7,509 nt of DNA, taken from NCBI GenBank assembly GCA_023265355.1, contig JAHFTZ010000089.1, positions 1 through 7,509 on the forward strand, in the 5' to 3' direction. This document shows, piece after piece, positions 1 to 5,775 of this stretch. A program made the position numbers and the translations under genes. The stretch's first letter is position 1, and the number at the start of each line of letters is the position of its first letter. This DNA is from Terriglobus sp. (GTDB lineage: Bacteria > Acidobacteriota > Terriglobia > Terriglobales > Acidobacteriaceae). The notes beneath the pieces are model-generated. The model saw nothing but the letters and a program-made list of their open reading frames with translations, searched no databases and was not told where the DNA came from.

Positions 1-526
1 CGATCTCGTCGAGAACGAGGACCTCCGCGTTGAAGATCGGCTCCAGGATGCCGAGTTCGGTCGCTGCCACGGAGGGGTTGTAGGAGTGCTGTACCTGCTT
101 TAGGAGCTCGCGGTAGTCGTAGAAGAGCCCCTGGGCTCCACGTTCGATCAGCGCCTGCAGGATGCCGACGGCGAGATGGGTCTTTCCTACACCGATATTT
201 CCCGTCAGAAGTAGCCCTGTGCCATTGGTTTCAAGAGGATAGGCCTGCACGAACTTCTTGGCCGCGATGTGCGCGTGCGAGAGCGAGGGCGTCGCAGAAC
301 CGAACTTCGTCTCAAAGCTCTCCAGCGTGCAGTGCTCGTACCTTTTGGGAATGCGTGCCTGCAGGAGCGTGCGCGCGTTGCGGTGCGCCACGCGGCAACT
401 GCACGGCTGCGCGAAGCGGTCGCCGTTGGGCCGCTGGATGAAGCGAAAGAGGGTGCCCTGGCAGAGCGGGCAGACCGGTGGAATGAGTTCTGGCATCGGT
501 TCCAAGTATCGCTCAGGATTGCTCAT
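1..526 (-). CDS. DnaC-like AAA+ ATPase with N-terminal zinc finger (partial)
   Basis: ATP-binding protein of the DnaC/IstB type; only the first 175 residues are present and the 3' end lies beyond the left edge. Seen: a C19-x2-C22 and C42-x-C44 cysteine cluster that probably binds zinc, then an IPKRYEHCTLESF segment (59-71) typical of DnaC-like proteins, Walker A GNIGVGKTH (109-117, Lys115), and Walker B VLVLDE (169-174). DnaC proteins load the replicative helicase, whereas IstB helps IS21-type transposition. The N-terminal cysteines and the lack of any visible transposase favour a chromosomal DnaC-like role, but sensor motifs are out of view. The ATG at 526 is the first start: no ATG, GTG or TTG was found in frame nearby upstream except a GTG at 592 with no support. 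No clear Shine-Dalgarno is visible. It lies 93 bp downstream of the DinB-like gene on the same strand, with no obvious terminator between them. Confidence 0.9.
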   Translation of the reverse strand, partial: MSNPERYLEPMPELIPPVCPLCQGTLFRFIQRPNGDRFAQPCSCRVAHRNARTLLQARIPKRYEHCTLESFETKFGSATPSLSHAHIAAKKFVQAYPLETNGTGLLLTGNIGVGKTHLAVGILQALIERGAQGLFYDYRELLKQVQHSYNPSVAATELGILEPIFNAEVLVLDEI

Positions 527-619
527 AGAGTGAGCGGGGAAATCAGCTTGCTTCCACAGAAGGGACTGATTTATGAACAGGACACCAATCACTAGTTGCG
601 ACAAAAGATCGCCTGCACC

Positions 620-1222
620 TCAGGATAGGGGCGTTATCCTTGCCGCCCGGAGGGACTTTAGGTGGAGGTCAATCTGTCCGAGGTGGCGAGATTCGTGTTC
701 GCAGATGTGGAACCACTTGCAAAGATTGTTCGTTGGCCCCCAGGACCAGCTTTCATCTATCCTCATCAGCCATTCATCATCTCGTTTTCGGAATTCGGCC
801 AGCGTGCGCTCACGCACCTCTTCCAACGCGTTCAAATAGAACGGTAGATCGTGACCTTTCACGAGCCTGCGCCCCAGGTCTCCTAGTTTCATCGCGGGAC
901 CAAAGCGTTTCTTTGTCTCGGGCGAGGTCATTGGCCAGGGAAGACCGTCAAATGTATTGAACTGGTAATACGTTTCGCTGGCCGCTAGATGAAGCAGTAG
1001 AGCTCCGATGGTGTTACCGTCCGGGCTGGGCAGCCAGTCCAAGTCCTCTCGCGTCAGGCTGTGAAGTCGCGTCAGAACCACCTGGCGCATCCAGTCCAGT
1101 TGGGAAACCAGAATACTAATTTGAGGGCTATATCCCTCTCTGGGGCCAAAGGCCGAAAGGCCTTCAAGTGGCGACCTCAAGTGGGATTTGAGAGTAGAAC
1201 TCGGCTCAGACGAAGTGCTCAT
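620..1222 (-). CDS. DinB-superfamily protein (putative metal-dependent enzyme)
   Basis: A 200-residue protein with the DinB four-helix-bundle pattern. What shows this is a helix with QLDWMRQ (41-47), a first histidine in ALLLHLAASE (His78), and a C-terminal HESRH motif (His176, His180) giving the usual three-histidine metal site. Family members include thiol transferases (bacillithiol, mycothiol) and many uncharacterised proteins, so no substrate can be assigned. Residues 1-30 are Ser/Pro-rich and look like a non-conserved extension; Met45 could be an alternative start but would cut into the first helix. No good Shine-Dalgarno precedes the ATG. A promoter-like pair sits just upstream (1227-1253), so the mRNA may have almost no leader. 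It is divergent from rpmE and upstream of the DnaC-like gene. Confidence 0.85.
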   Translation of the reverse strand: MSTSSEPSSTLKSHLRSPLEGLSAFGPREGYSPQISILVSQLDWMRQVVLTRLHSLTREDLDWLPSPDGNTIGALLLHLAASETYYQFNTFDGLPWPMTSPETKKRFGPAMKLGDLGRRLVKGHDLPFYLNALEEVRERTLAEFRKRDDEWLMRIDESWSWGPTNNLCKWFHICEHESRHLGQIDLHLKSLRAARITPLS

Positions 1223-1226
1223 GTGA

Positions 1227-1253
1227 ATTATGGTGCCCGGATTGAAACGTCAA
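1227..1253 (-). promoter_or_regulatory. Candidate promoter of the DinB-like gene
   Basis: Reading the minus strand, TTGACG (1253-1248) is followed after 15 bp by CATAAT (1232-1227). Each hexamer matches the sigma-70 consensus at 5 of 6 bases, but the spacer is shorter than the optimal 17. The -10 ends only 4 nt before the ATG at 1222, which would place transcription start at or just inside the start codon. Confidence 0.4.
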
Positions 1254-1281
1254 GACAAGTGACGCTGCGCAATTGGGTACG

Positions 1282-1310
1282 TTGCTGAGTGTTGAAAACG
1301 GCGGTATACT
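1282..1310 (+). promoter_or_regulatory. Candidate rpmE promoter
   Basis: TTGCTG (1282-1287), a 17-bp spacer and TATACT (1305-1310). The -10 is strong (5/6) and the -35 is weak (3/6), with ideal spacing. Transcription would begin near 1317 and leave a leader of about 125 nt before the rpmE start. Confidence 0.5.
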
Positions 1311-1357
1311 TGGAAGAGCGGCTTCTCTCTTCAGTTGAGGGATTCGGCGGTGCGACA

Positions 1358-1438
1358 GGAACCTGATGTGACGTGAACCTTACCGTTGCAAGCAGACCGT
1401 ACGCCGATAACGTCCGCACTTTCTTGAAAGAAGGTTCC
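1358..1438 (+). promoter_or_regulatory. Possible ribosome-binding-site-sequestering leader of rpmE
   Basis: The rpmE Shine-Dalgarno AGAAGG (1429-1434) runs into AAGGTTCC (1431-1438). Two upstream leader segments are complementary to it: GGAACCT (1358-1364) pairs with 1432-1438 over 7 bp, and GAACCTT (1375-1381) pairs with 1431-1437 over 7 bp. Only one can pair at a time, so the leader could switch between closed forms or be opened by a ligand such as L31 itself. The pairing is seen; regulation is inference. Confidence 0.35.
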
Positions 1439-1441
1439 ATC

Positions 1442-1678
1442 GTGCCTAAAGAAGCAATTCATCCCGATTATCACGTGACAGAAGTACGCTGCGCGTGCGG
1501 TAACAAATTTGAGACGCGTTCGACCCACAAGGGCGACATCGTTCTCGAAATCTGCAACGCCTGCCACCCGTTCTTCACCGGCAAGCAGAAGATGATCGAT
1601 ACTGCTGGACGTATCGAGCGCTTCCGCCGCAAGTATGCCAAGTCTGACGACGCGAAGACCGAAGCTGCAGCGCAGTAA
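1442..1678 (+). CDS. rpmE: 50S ribosomal protein L31 (bL31), zinc-binding type
   Basis: A 78-residue component of the large ribosomal subunit, near the usual L31 length (about 70). The N-terminus reads [14 protein letters not shown], matching the family's IHPKY start. The zinc-ribbon cysteines are all present: C17-x-C19 and C38-x2-C41, followed by HPFFTGKQK (42-50), the L31 signature. This is therefore the zinc-containing (C+) form rather than the cysteine-free paralogue used in zinc starvation. The GTG at 1442 is chosen because AGAAGG ends 7 nt upstream and because the family begins here. The frame is open further upstream to a GTG at 1373, but those 23 extra residues have no L31 counterpart. 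The last 15 residues are charged and Ala-rich, a lineage-specific tail. A strong terminator follows. Confidence 0.97.
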   Translation: MPKEAIHPDYHVTEVRCACGNKFETRSTHKGDIVLEICNACHPFFTGKQKMIDTAGRIERFRRKYAKSDDAKTEAAAQ

Positions 1679-1694
1679 GCAACGAAGCTGAATA

Positions 1695-1730
1695 GGAAGG
1701 CCTCCGCTTTGGCGGGGGCCTTTCTGGTTT
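1695..1730 (+). terminator. Rho-independent terminator after rpmE
   Basis: A 13-bp stem (1695-1707 with 1712-1724, including two G-U pairs) closed by a TTTG tetraloop and GC-rich near the loop. The 3' arm ends in TTTC and is followed by TGGTTT. It lies 17 nt past the rpmE stop and separates rpmE from dusB, so dusB probably depends on read-through or on an unrecognised promoter in the short gap. Confidence 0.8.
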
Positions 1731-1765
1731 ATGAGAGACGTGCACGTTTGCGAAAAGAGATGGTC

Positions 1766-3007
1766 ATGAAGAAGGGCTGGGAGAGCACACTGGAGCGGCC
1801 GATGCCCGCGGAGACACGCGTGGGCGCGGAGTTCACCATCGGCAACGTGCGCATTGCACCCGCGACGGTGCTCGCTCCCATGGCGGGTGTGACGGATACC
1901 GTATTCCGGCGGTTCATTCGCAACGCGAGCATGTTTACAGCAGCCTCCACGGCTGCTCCGGGCGACGTGGAGACGGAGGTCTCCAACCAGCAGAGCGGCT
2001 GCGGCCTGATCGTGACAGAGTTCACCAGCGCCGACGGCCTGGCGCGGATGCGCGAGACCAAGCGCAAGCGCTATCTGACGTATTACGAAGACGAGCATCC
2101 CATCTCGGCGCAACTCTTTGGCTCGAACCCGGAGACGCTGGCCGAGAGCGCGCGCATTGTGCAGGATGCCGGGTTCGACATGGTGGATCTCAACCTAGGC
2201 TGCCCGGCCAAGCGTGTCGTGAGTTCGAATGGCGGAAGTGGTCTTCTGCGAGACCTGCCCTTGATCCAGAACATCTTCGAAAAGGTGCGCGCGTCGGTCA
2301 CGATCCCCTTCACCGTAAAGTTCCGCATGGGTTGGAACGACAAGCAGATCGTCTGCGTGGATCTGGCGAAGATGGCGCAGGAGAGCGGCCTGAACGCCGT
2401 GGCTCTGCACGCACGCACACGCGAGGACGGTTATAGCGGCGAAGCGCGTTGGGAGTGGATCGCTGCAGTAAAAGACGCCGTTTCGATTCCGGTGATCGGC
2501 AATGGCGACGTTCGTACACCCGAAGACGCCGCAGCGATGGTCGAAAAAACAGGCTGCGATGCGGTGATGATCGGTCGCGCGGCTCCGGCGAACCCGTGGA
2601 TCTTCCGGCAGATTGCACAGTTCACTGCGACGGGTAACTACGACCGCCCCACCGAAATGGACCGCTACCGCATGATTCGCGGCTACTTCGAGATGCTGCT
2701 CGCCGAGATGGAGCAGGAGCATCCTGAGATCATCGGCCCCGCCGAAACCGACTTTGAAAAGCGGCAGAAGAAGGACCGCGAGAGCTCGCGCCGTGACGCC
2801 ATCGGAAAGATGAAGCAGTTCGCGAGCTGGTTCACGCACGGCGTGGTCGGCGGAGCTGCGCTGCGGCGAGCGATCTTCGACGCCAAGCGCGGCACCGAAG
2901 TGATGGACGCCGTAGAGCGCTTCTTCGAGGGAAAGCTGGAAGGCTCGTTTGCGGATGCTGGCGAGGACGAAATGTCGCTTGAGGCGATGGGACAAGGCTG
3001 CGACTAG
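1766..3007 (+). CDS. dusB: tRNA-dihydrouridine synthase, DusB-like
   Basis: A 413-residue FMN- and NADPH-dependent enzyme that reduces specific uridines in the tRNA D-loop. The TIM-barrel motifs are in order: LAPMAGVTD (36-44), the catalytic loop NLGCPAKRVV with Cys146, Lys185 in VKFRMGW, His215 in HARTR, GNGD (245-248) and GRAA (270-273) for FMN phosphate binding, then a C-terminal helical tRNA-binding part (KMKQFASWF onward, from 348). It is longer than typical DusB (about 320-350) because of about 25 extra residues after the first strand (54-78) and a charged stretch around 314-345. ATG 1766 is preferred, with AAAAGAG ending 6 nt upstream. ATG 1760 is too close to that site, and an upstream TTG at 1709 lies inside the rpmE terminator. 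Its stop overlaps the stop of the convergent DUF2442 gene. Confidence 0.93.
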   Translation: MKKGWESTLERPMPAETRVGAEFTIGNVRIAPATVLAPMAGVTDTVFRRFIRNASMFTAASTAAPGDVETEVSNQQSGCGLIVTEFTSADGLARMRETKRKRYLTYYEDEHPISAQLFGSNPETLAESARIVQDAGFDMVDLNLGCPAKRVVSSNGGSGLLRDLPLIQNIFEKVRASVTIPFTVKFRMGWNDKQIVCVDLAKMAQESGLNAVALHARTREDGYSGEARWEWIAAVKDAVSIPVIGNGDVRTPEDAAAMVEKTGCDAVMIGRAAPANPWIFRQIAQFTATGNYDRPTEMDRYRMIRGYFEMLLAEMEQEHPEIIGPAETDFEKRQKKDRESSRRDAIGKMKQFASWFTHGVVGGAALRRAIFDAKRGTEVMDAVERFFEGKLEGSFADAGEDEMSLEAMGQGCD

Positions 3008-3330
3008 AGCTTCCAGGCCCCGTTAGCCTTGATCTCCGCGTACATCGCATCAGGAGCAAGATCGATCTCGCCCGGCCAGGTCACAACGCCGTACTGCACA
3101 AAGACAGATCCGAAGACTGCTGGATCGCGCAGTGCGGCAAATACCCCAGCGCTTTCGGAGTCGATCAGGGATGACATATCCACGAAACCTTCGGTGCCAT
3201 CGTTGAAGCTGACATGAAGACGATGGGAATCGAGCGGCTCGACGGCTGCGACATCGTCGGGATGGTTACATAGAATCGCCGGGGTTAAGGTAGGGGTGCG
3301 ATCTTCAAGGGCTGCGCCATCTTCTCGCAT
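3004..3330 (-). CDS. DUF2442 domain protein
   Basis: A small protein (108 residues from the ATG at 3330) of the DUF2442 family (NE0471 N-terminal-domain-like fold), function unknown. The pattern is VAAVEPLDSHRLHVSF, then NDGTEGFVDMSSLI, FAALRDPAVF and a C-terminal TWPGEIDLAPDAMYAEI, which together are typical of the family. The start is awkward. The conserved region begins at about residue 27, yet there is no ATG, GTG or TTG between Met1 (3330) and that point. The gene must therefore overlap the end of the DUF4160 gene by at least 46 nt, or by 91 nt if the ATG at 3375 is used, or begin at a rare ATT. It is the last gene of the minus-strand cluster and is probably translationally coupled to DUF4160. 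Its TAG stop interlocks with the dusB stop. Confidence 0.85.
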   Translation of the reverse strand: MREDGAALEDRTPTLTPAILCNHPDDVAAVEPLDSHRLHVSFNDGTEGFVDMSSLIDSESAGVFAALRDPAVFGSVFVQYGVVTWPGEIDLAPDAMYAEIKANGAWKL

Positions 3331-3545
3331 AGCTTCCAGTTCTCCATCAGTTCCGTTTGATGCTCTCCCGCCCATTCAAGGACGAGGCGTTCAGCCGTCC
3401 GTGGAAGATTACCAGCAATCAACGTTAGATCCGAGATCCTGATGACTGCTTTGGCACTGGCATAGCGCACATGGAAATGAGGCGGTGCGTGATCATGCCA
3501 GAACATTTGAATGATGATGCCGTAAAAACTACTAATCGTAGGCAT
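3285..3545 (-). CDS. DUF4160 domain protein
   Basis: An 86-residue protein of the DUF4160 family, complete and of normal length. It starts with the standard MPTISSFYGIIIQMFWHDH segment and carries the conserved HDHAPPHFHVRY histidine/proline motif (17-28) and the C-terminal pattern LVLEWAGEHQ..ELMENW (54-70) ending in KIAPL (81-85). DUF4160 genes are commonly next to DUF2442 genes, as here. Some such pairs have been suggested to be toxin-antitoxin-like, but no activity can be inferred from this sequence. The start is 11 nt after the stop of the upstream large gene, with no clear Shine-Dalgarno. A TAAGAT 8 nt before the ATG could be an internal -10 element. Same operon as its neighbours by spacing. 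Confidence 0.9.
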   Translation of the reverse strand: MPTISSFYGIIIQMFWHDHAPPHFHVRYASAKAVIRISDLTLIAGNLPRTAERLVLEWAGEHQTELMENWKLCEKMAQPLKIAPLP

Positions 3546-3556
3546 TTGCGAATATC

Positions 3557-5164
3557 TTATACGCGCTGTCCACGTGAGCGCTTGCGGAAGATTACTTTCA
3601 TCTCGCGACGCCAGTGTTCGCTAAGGCCCAGAATGGTCCACTCCACCTCGGGTTTCAGGTAGCGAAGAACAACCTCCGTAACCGGGTGGATGCGGAGCGA
3701 CGGGGCCACCAGGTAGAGCAGGGGTGGTTCTGCCGAGAGGCGCAGTGTGGTGAAGAAGCCGTGGGCCTGGAAGGCTCCGAGGCCGGTGCTTGGGTCGGCG
3801 GTCTGCGTGTGGTGCCAGCGGACGCGGATCCAGTAATCGAGCGCCTGCAGGGCGAAGTGCATGTCTTCGTTGGCCTTGAGTTCCAGAACAGCGAGGCGGC
3901 CCGCGTGCGTCACGGTGAGCAGGTCGATCATGCCCCGGTCGGAAGCGGCAAAGGCTGGCACCTGCGCGTAGACGTGATCCGCGTTGAACTGTGTGAGAGA
4001 GCTTGCACCTGCGGTCAGGGGGGCGATGTTGCGGCGGAGGTTGGATTCGAGCCACCGTTCTGGCTGGCTCCGATACAGCGGATCTTTTTGGGCGCCGGAA
4101 GCAGTGCGCCGGGCGAAGAGACGTTCCACGAGATGGCGCAGATGCGATTCGGTCACCAACGTAAGTGGGGTTTCGTTCGGCCCCGCACCGAAGGTGATCT
4201 CTACTTCGCGATTGAAGGAGTTCGCCGAGACGGTCAGACGCAGGCGCGCGAACTCCAAGCCGTGCAGCGAAAGCGTCAGATGAGTGGAGGAGCGTAGGCG
4301 CTGGTCAACGTCTTTGTGGTACTCCTGCGGGATAAGGGCGAAGACCTTTGCCAGAGCTTCGGCGAAGCGGTCGCTGGCCGCTATGGTGTCCGGTGCGTTC
4401 GGTAGACGTGTGATCAGGTTGCCGGTGTCGTAGGGGTCGCGTTCGCTAAGGCTATTTTTTGGCTCGTCAAACTCGTAGAACTGCCACTGTGCCGCATCGG
4501 TGCGAAGCCATTGCATGCGTTGCAGGGTCAGCGTTGACGTTCCACGTGGAACCATGATACGCAAGCCCTGGTAGAGGCGGCGGCCGCCGGCGCTATCCCG
4601 GCAGTGCTGCAGCCAGAGGATGCCGAGCGTGAGAATGCCGTCGATGGTGGCGGGTGTCTCTTCTCCATTCACCGCAATCACGGCCCACGCCTGCTGGCCC
4701 TGGTGCATCGTTCCTCGTGCGTAGGCAGGACCGAAGGATTTCTCCAGATCCATCGCCGTATGAAAGGGATCGATAACCCAATGCGGGAACTCGGCCTTGA
4801 GGGCGCGTTCCACTTTGGGAAGGAAACGCATACGCGTGGCTTCGCGCGTGGAGGGTGTGCGGCGGTCGGGATCGGAGACGAGCTCCAGGAGCTTTGGCTT
4901 CGTCTGTCCGAAGCGCATCGTCGCGAGCGCGAGTGAGCTCTTCCGCGCGCGAGATGACACGACGCGGCGTACGAGGTTCTTTTCTTCGGACCACAGGTGC
5001 AGTGTGCAGCGACCGTGTTCCGTGGAGAGGCTGTACTTCGCCTCCTGCAGGTCGAAGAGGAGCGCGCCGTCTTCATAGACGAGCGTACGCGGATGGCTGA
5101 CGAGGAAGTCTTCGAGTGCGGTGCCGATCTGCTCTGGTGTTTGCTCTGACACAACCGACGACAT
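3557..5164 (-). CDS. Uncharacterised protein with C-terminal PD-(D/E)XK nuclease-like domain
   Basis: A 535-residue soluble protein of unknown function with no signal peptide or membrane segment. The C-terminal third (about 365-535) has the layout of a PD-(D/E)XK nuclease core: a helix PERWLESNL with Glu373, a strand RGMIDLL with Asp414, a strand LAVLELKAN with Glu428-x-Lys430, and a helix ALQALDYW with Gln440. All the residues expected for metal-dependent catalysis are present, and the arrangement resembles NucS/DUF91-type domains. The first 90 or so residues are strand-rich (LLFDLQEAKYSL, TLHLWSEEKNLVRRV). The middle (about 110-300) has aromatic segments such as QQAWAVIAVNG and LTLGILWLQHCR, not recognised. 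It starts 9 nt after the yfiT-like stop and ends 11 nt before DUF4160. Nuclease activity, substrate and role (repair, defence or other) are inference only. Confidence 0.88.
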   Translation of the reverse strand: MSSVVSEQTPEQIGTALEDFLVSHPRTLVYEDGALLFDLQEAKYSLSTEHGRCTLHLWSEEKNLVRRVVSSRARKSSLALATMRFGQTKPKLLELVSDPDRRTPSTREATRMRFLPKVERALKAEFPHWVIDPFHTAMDLEKSFGPAYARGTMHQGQQAWAVIAVNGEETPATIDGILTLGILWLQHCRDSAGGRRLYQGLRIMVPRGTSTLTLQRMQWLRTDAAQWQFYEFDEPKNSLSERDPYDTGNLITRLPNAPDTIAASDRFAEALAKVFALIPQEYHKDVDQRLRSSTHLTLSLHGLEFARLRLTVSANSFNREVEITFGAGPNETPLTLVTESHLRHLVERLFARRTASGAQKDPLYRSQPERWLESNLRRNIAPLTAGASSLTQFNADHVYAQVPAFAASDRGMIDLLTVTHAGRLAVLELKANEDMHFALQALDYWIRVRWHHTQTADPSTGLGAFQAHGFFTTLRLSAEPPLLYLVAPSLRIHPVTEVVLRYLKPEVEWTILGLSEHWRREMKVIFRKRSRGQRV

Positions 5165-5173
5165 CGATTCGTT

Positions 5174-5719
5174 CTACCAGTCTTTGACCGCGCGAAGGTG
5201 GGCGATGTGCGCGACGTGATGACGCGAGTGCCAGGCGTACTCCAGAGCAGCCATCTCTACTGTAACCGGACCTTTTTCCGGATGGATAAAGACGCGCTTC
5301 CACTGCTCTCCATCAAGCGATTGCAGCAGCATGACCAGGCGGGCGTGGAGAGCCTCCAACCACTGGATGGACCAGGCCACGGGCGCAACGGAGTCATGCA
5401 GTTCAGCCCACGCCTTTTCGTCGTAAGTGCAGATGGTGGGCGCATCTTCGGTCAGAGCGAGGCGGATACGGAGGTAGGCGTTCGCGTGCGAATCGGCGAT
5501 ATGGTGCACGAGCTGGCGAACGGTCCAGCCGCCTTCGCGGTAGGGCGTGGAGAGCTGCGCATCGGAAAGACCGTCGACCACATGAAAAAGTTCTTCAGGA
5601 AGTTCGGCCAGACGGGCGACGGCGGCCTCGCGCATGTGCTGCGTGATCATCTCGGTGCGCGGGAAGCGACCGATGGGGTACCGGGGATCGATGGAAGGAA
5701 CTGGCTGCGGCGGGTTCAT
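5174..5719 (-). CDS. yfiT: YfiT-like DinB-family protein (putative bacillithiol-type transferase / metal-dependent hydrolase)
   Basis: A 181-residue protein closely matching the YfiT/BstA group: YPIGRF (14-19), GLSDAQLSTPYREGGWTVRQLVHHIADSH (from 50), NAYLRIRLALTEDAPTI (80-96), YDEKAWAEL (99-107) and EYAWHSRHHVAHI (160-172). The metal histidines are in the HH pair at 72-73 plus His164 and His168. In Firmicutes the family transfers bacillithiol to electrophiles; whether this organism makes bacillithiol cannot be seen here. The ATG at 5719 is chosen because the family begins just before YPIGRF. The frame stays open to an ATG at 5782, but those 21 residues look unconserved and would run into the divergent tldD. 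No Shine-Dalgarno is evident; TACCTT lies 7 nt upstream. It is the first gene of the minus-strand cluster, 9 nt before the PD-(D/E)XK-like gene. Confidence 0.92.
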   Translation of the reverse strand: MNPPQPVPSIDPRYPIGRFPRTEMITQHMREAAVARLAELPEELFHVVDGLSDAQLSTPYREGGWTVRQLVHHIADSHANAYLRIRLALTEDAPTICTYDEKAWAELHDSVAPVAWSIQWLEALHARLVMLLQSLDGEQWKRVFIHPEKGPVTVEMAALEYAWHSRHHVAHIAHLRAVKDW

Positions 5720-5726
5720 GGGAATG

Positions 5727-5732
5727 AAGGTA
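5727..5732 (-). promoter_or_regulatory. Possible -10 element for the yfiT-like gene
   Basis: TACCTT on the minus strand, 7 nt before the ATG at 5719, fits the TAnnnT pattern of a -10 serving a transcript that starts at or near the start codon. No recognisable -35 is found at normal spacing, so the call is weak. Confidence 0.25.
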
Positions 5733-5763
5733 GCACACGCCGGGGCTGCGGCTTTCAGGTGCG

Positions 5764-5769
5764 TAGAAT
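5764..5769 (+). promoter_or_regulatory. Possible -10 element for tldD
   Basis: TAGAAT matches the -10 consensus at 5 of 6 bases and sits 6 nt before the ATG at 5776, so transcription could begin on the start codon itself. No -35 is visible at 16-18 bp spacing. It faces away from the yfiT-like gene in a 56-bp divergent gap. Confidence 0.35.
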
Positions 5770-5775
5770 TGAGAG

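Noticed and set aside
1..526. An IS21 IstB transposition helper
   Set aside because: The N-terminal CxxC...CxC cluster and the IPKRYE segment fit DnaC-like proteins, and no istA, inverted repeat or target duplication is visible; the left side is outside the window, so it is not fully excluded.
527..619. A promoter or terminator between the DinB-like and DnaC-like genes
   Set aside because: Minus-strand candidates (TTGTCG, CATAAA) do not have workable spacing and no stable hairpin with a T-run is visible.
258..960. Several plus-strand frames over the DnaC-like and DinB-like genes
   Set aside because: The minus-strand frames carry Walker A/B and the DinB histidines. The plus-strand products are Arg-rich and without recognisable features.
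1373..1441. A longer L31 beginning at the GTG at 1373
   Set aside because: The extra 23 residues have no counterpart in L31, and the Shine-Dalgarno at 1429-1434 is correctly placed only for the GTG at 1442.
1709..1765. An upstream TTG start for dusB
   Set aside because: It would put the first codons inside the 3' arm of the rpmE terminator and adds residues not expected in the family.
1331..2995. Long open frames antisense to rpmE and dusB (260 and 266 residues)
   Set aside because: They cross real, motif-rich genes and the rpmE promoter or terminator, and their translations are Arg/His/Cys-rich with no domain.
3614..4297. A 227-residue plus-strand frame within the PD-(D/E)XK-like gene
   Set aside because: The minus-strand frame here contains coherent nuclease-like motifs; the plus-strand translation has none and is a shadow.
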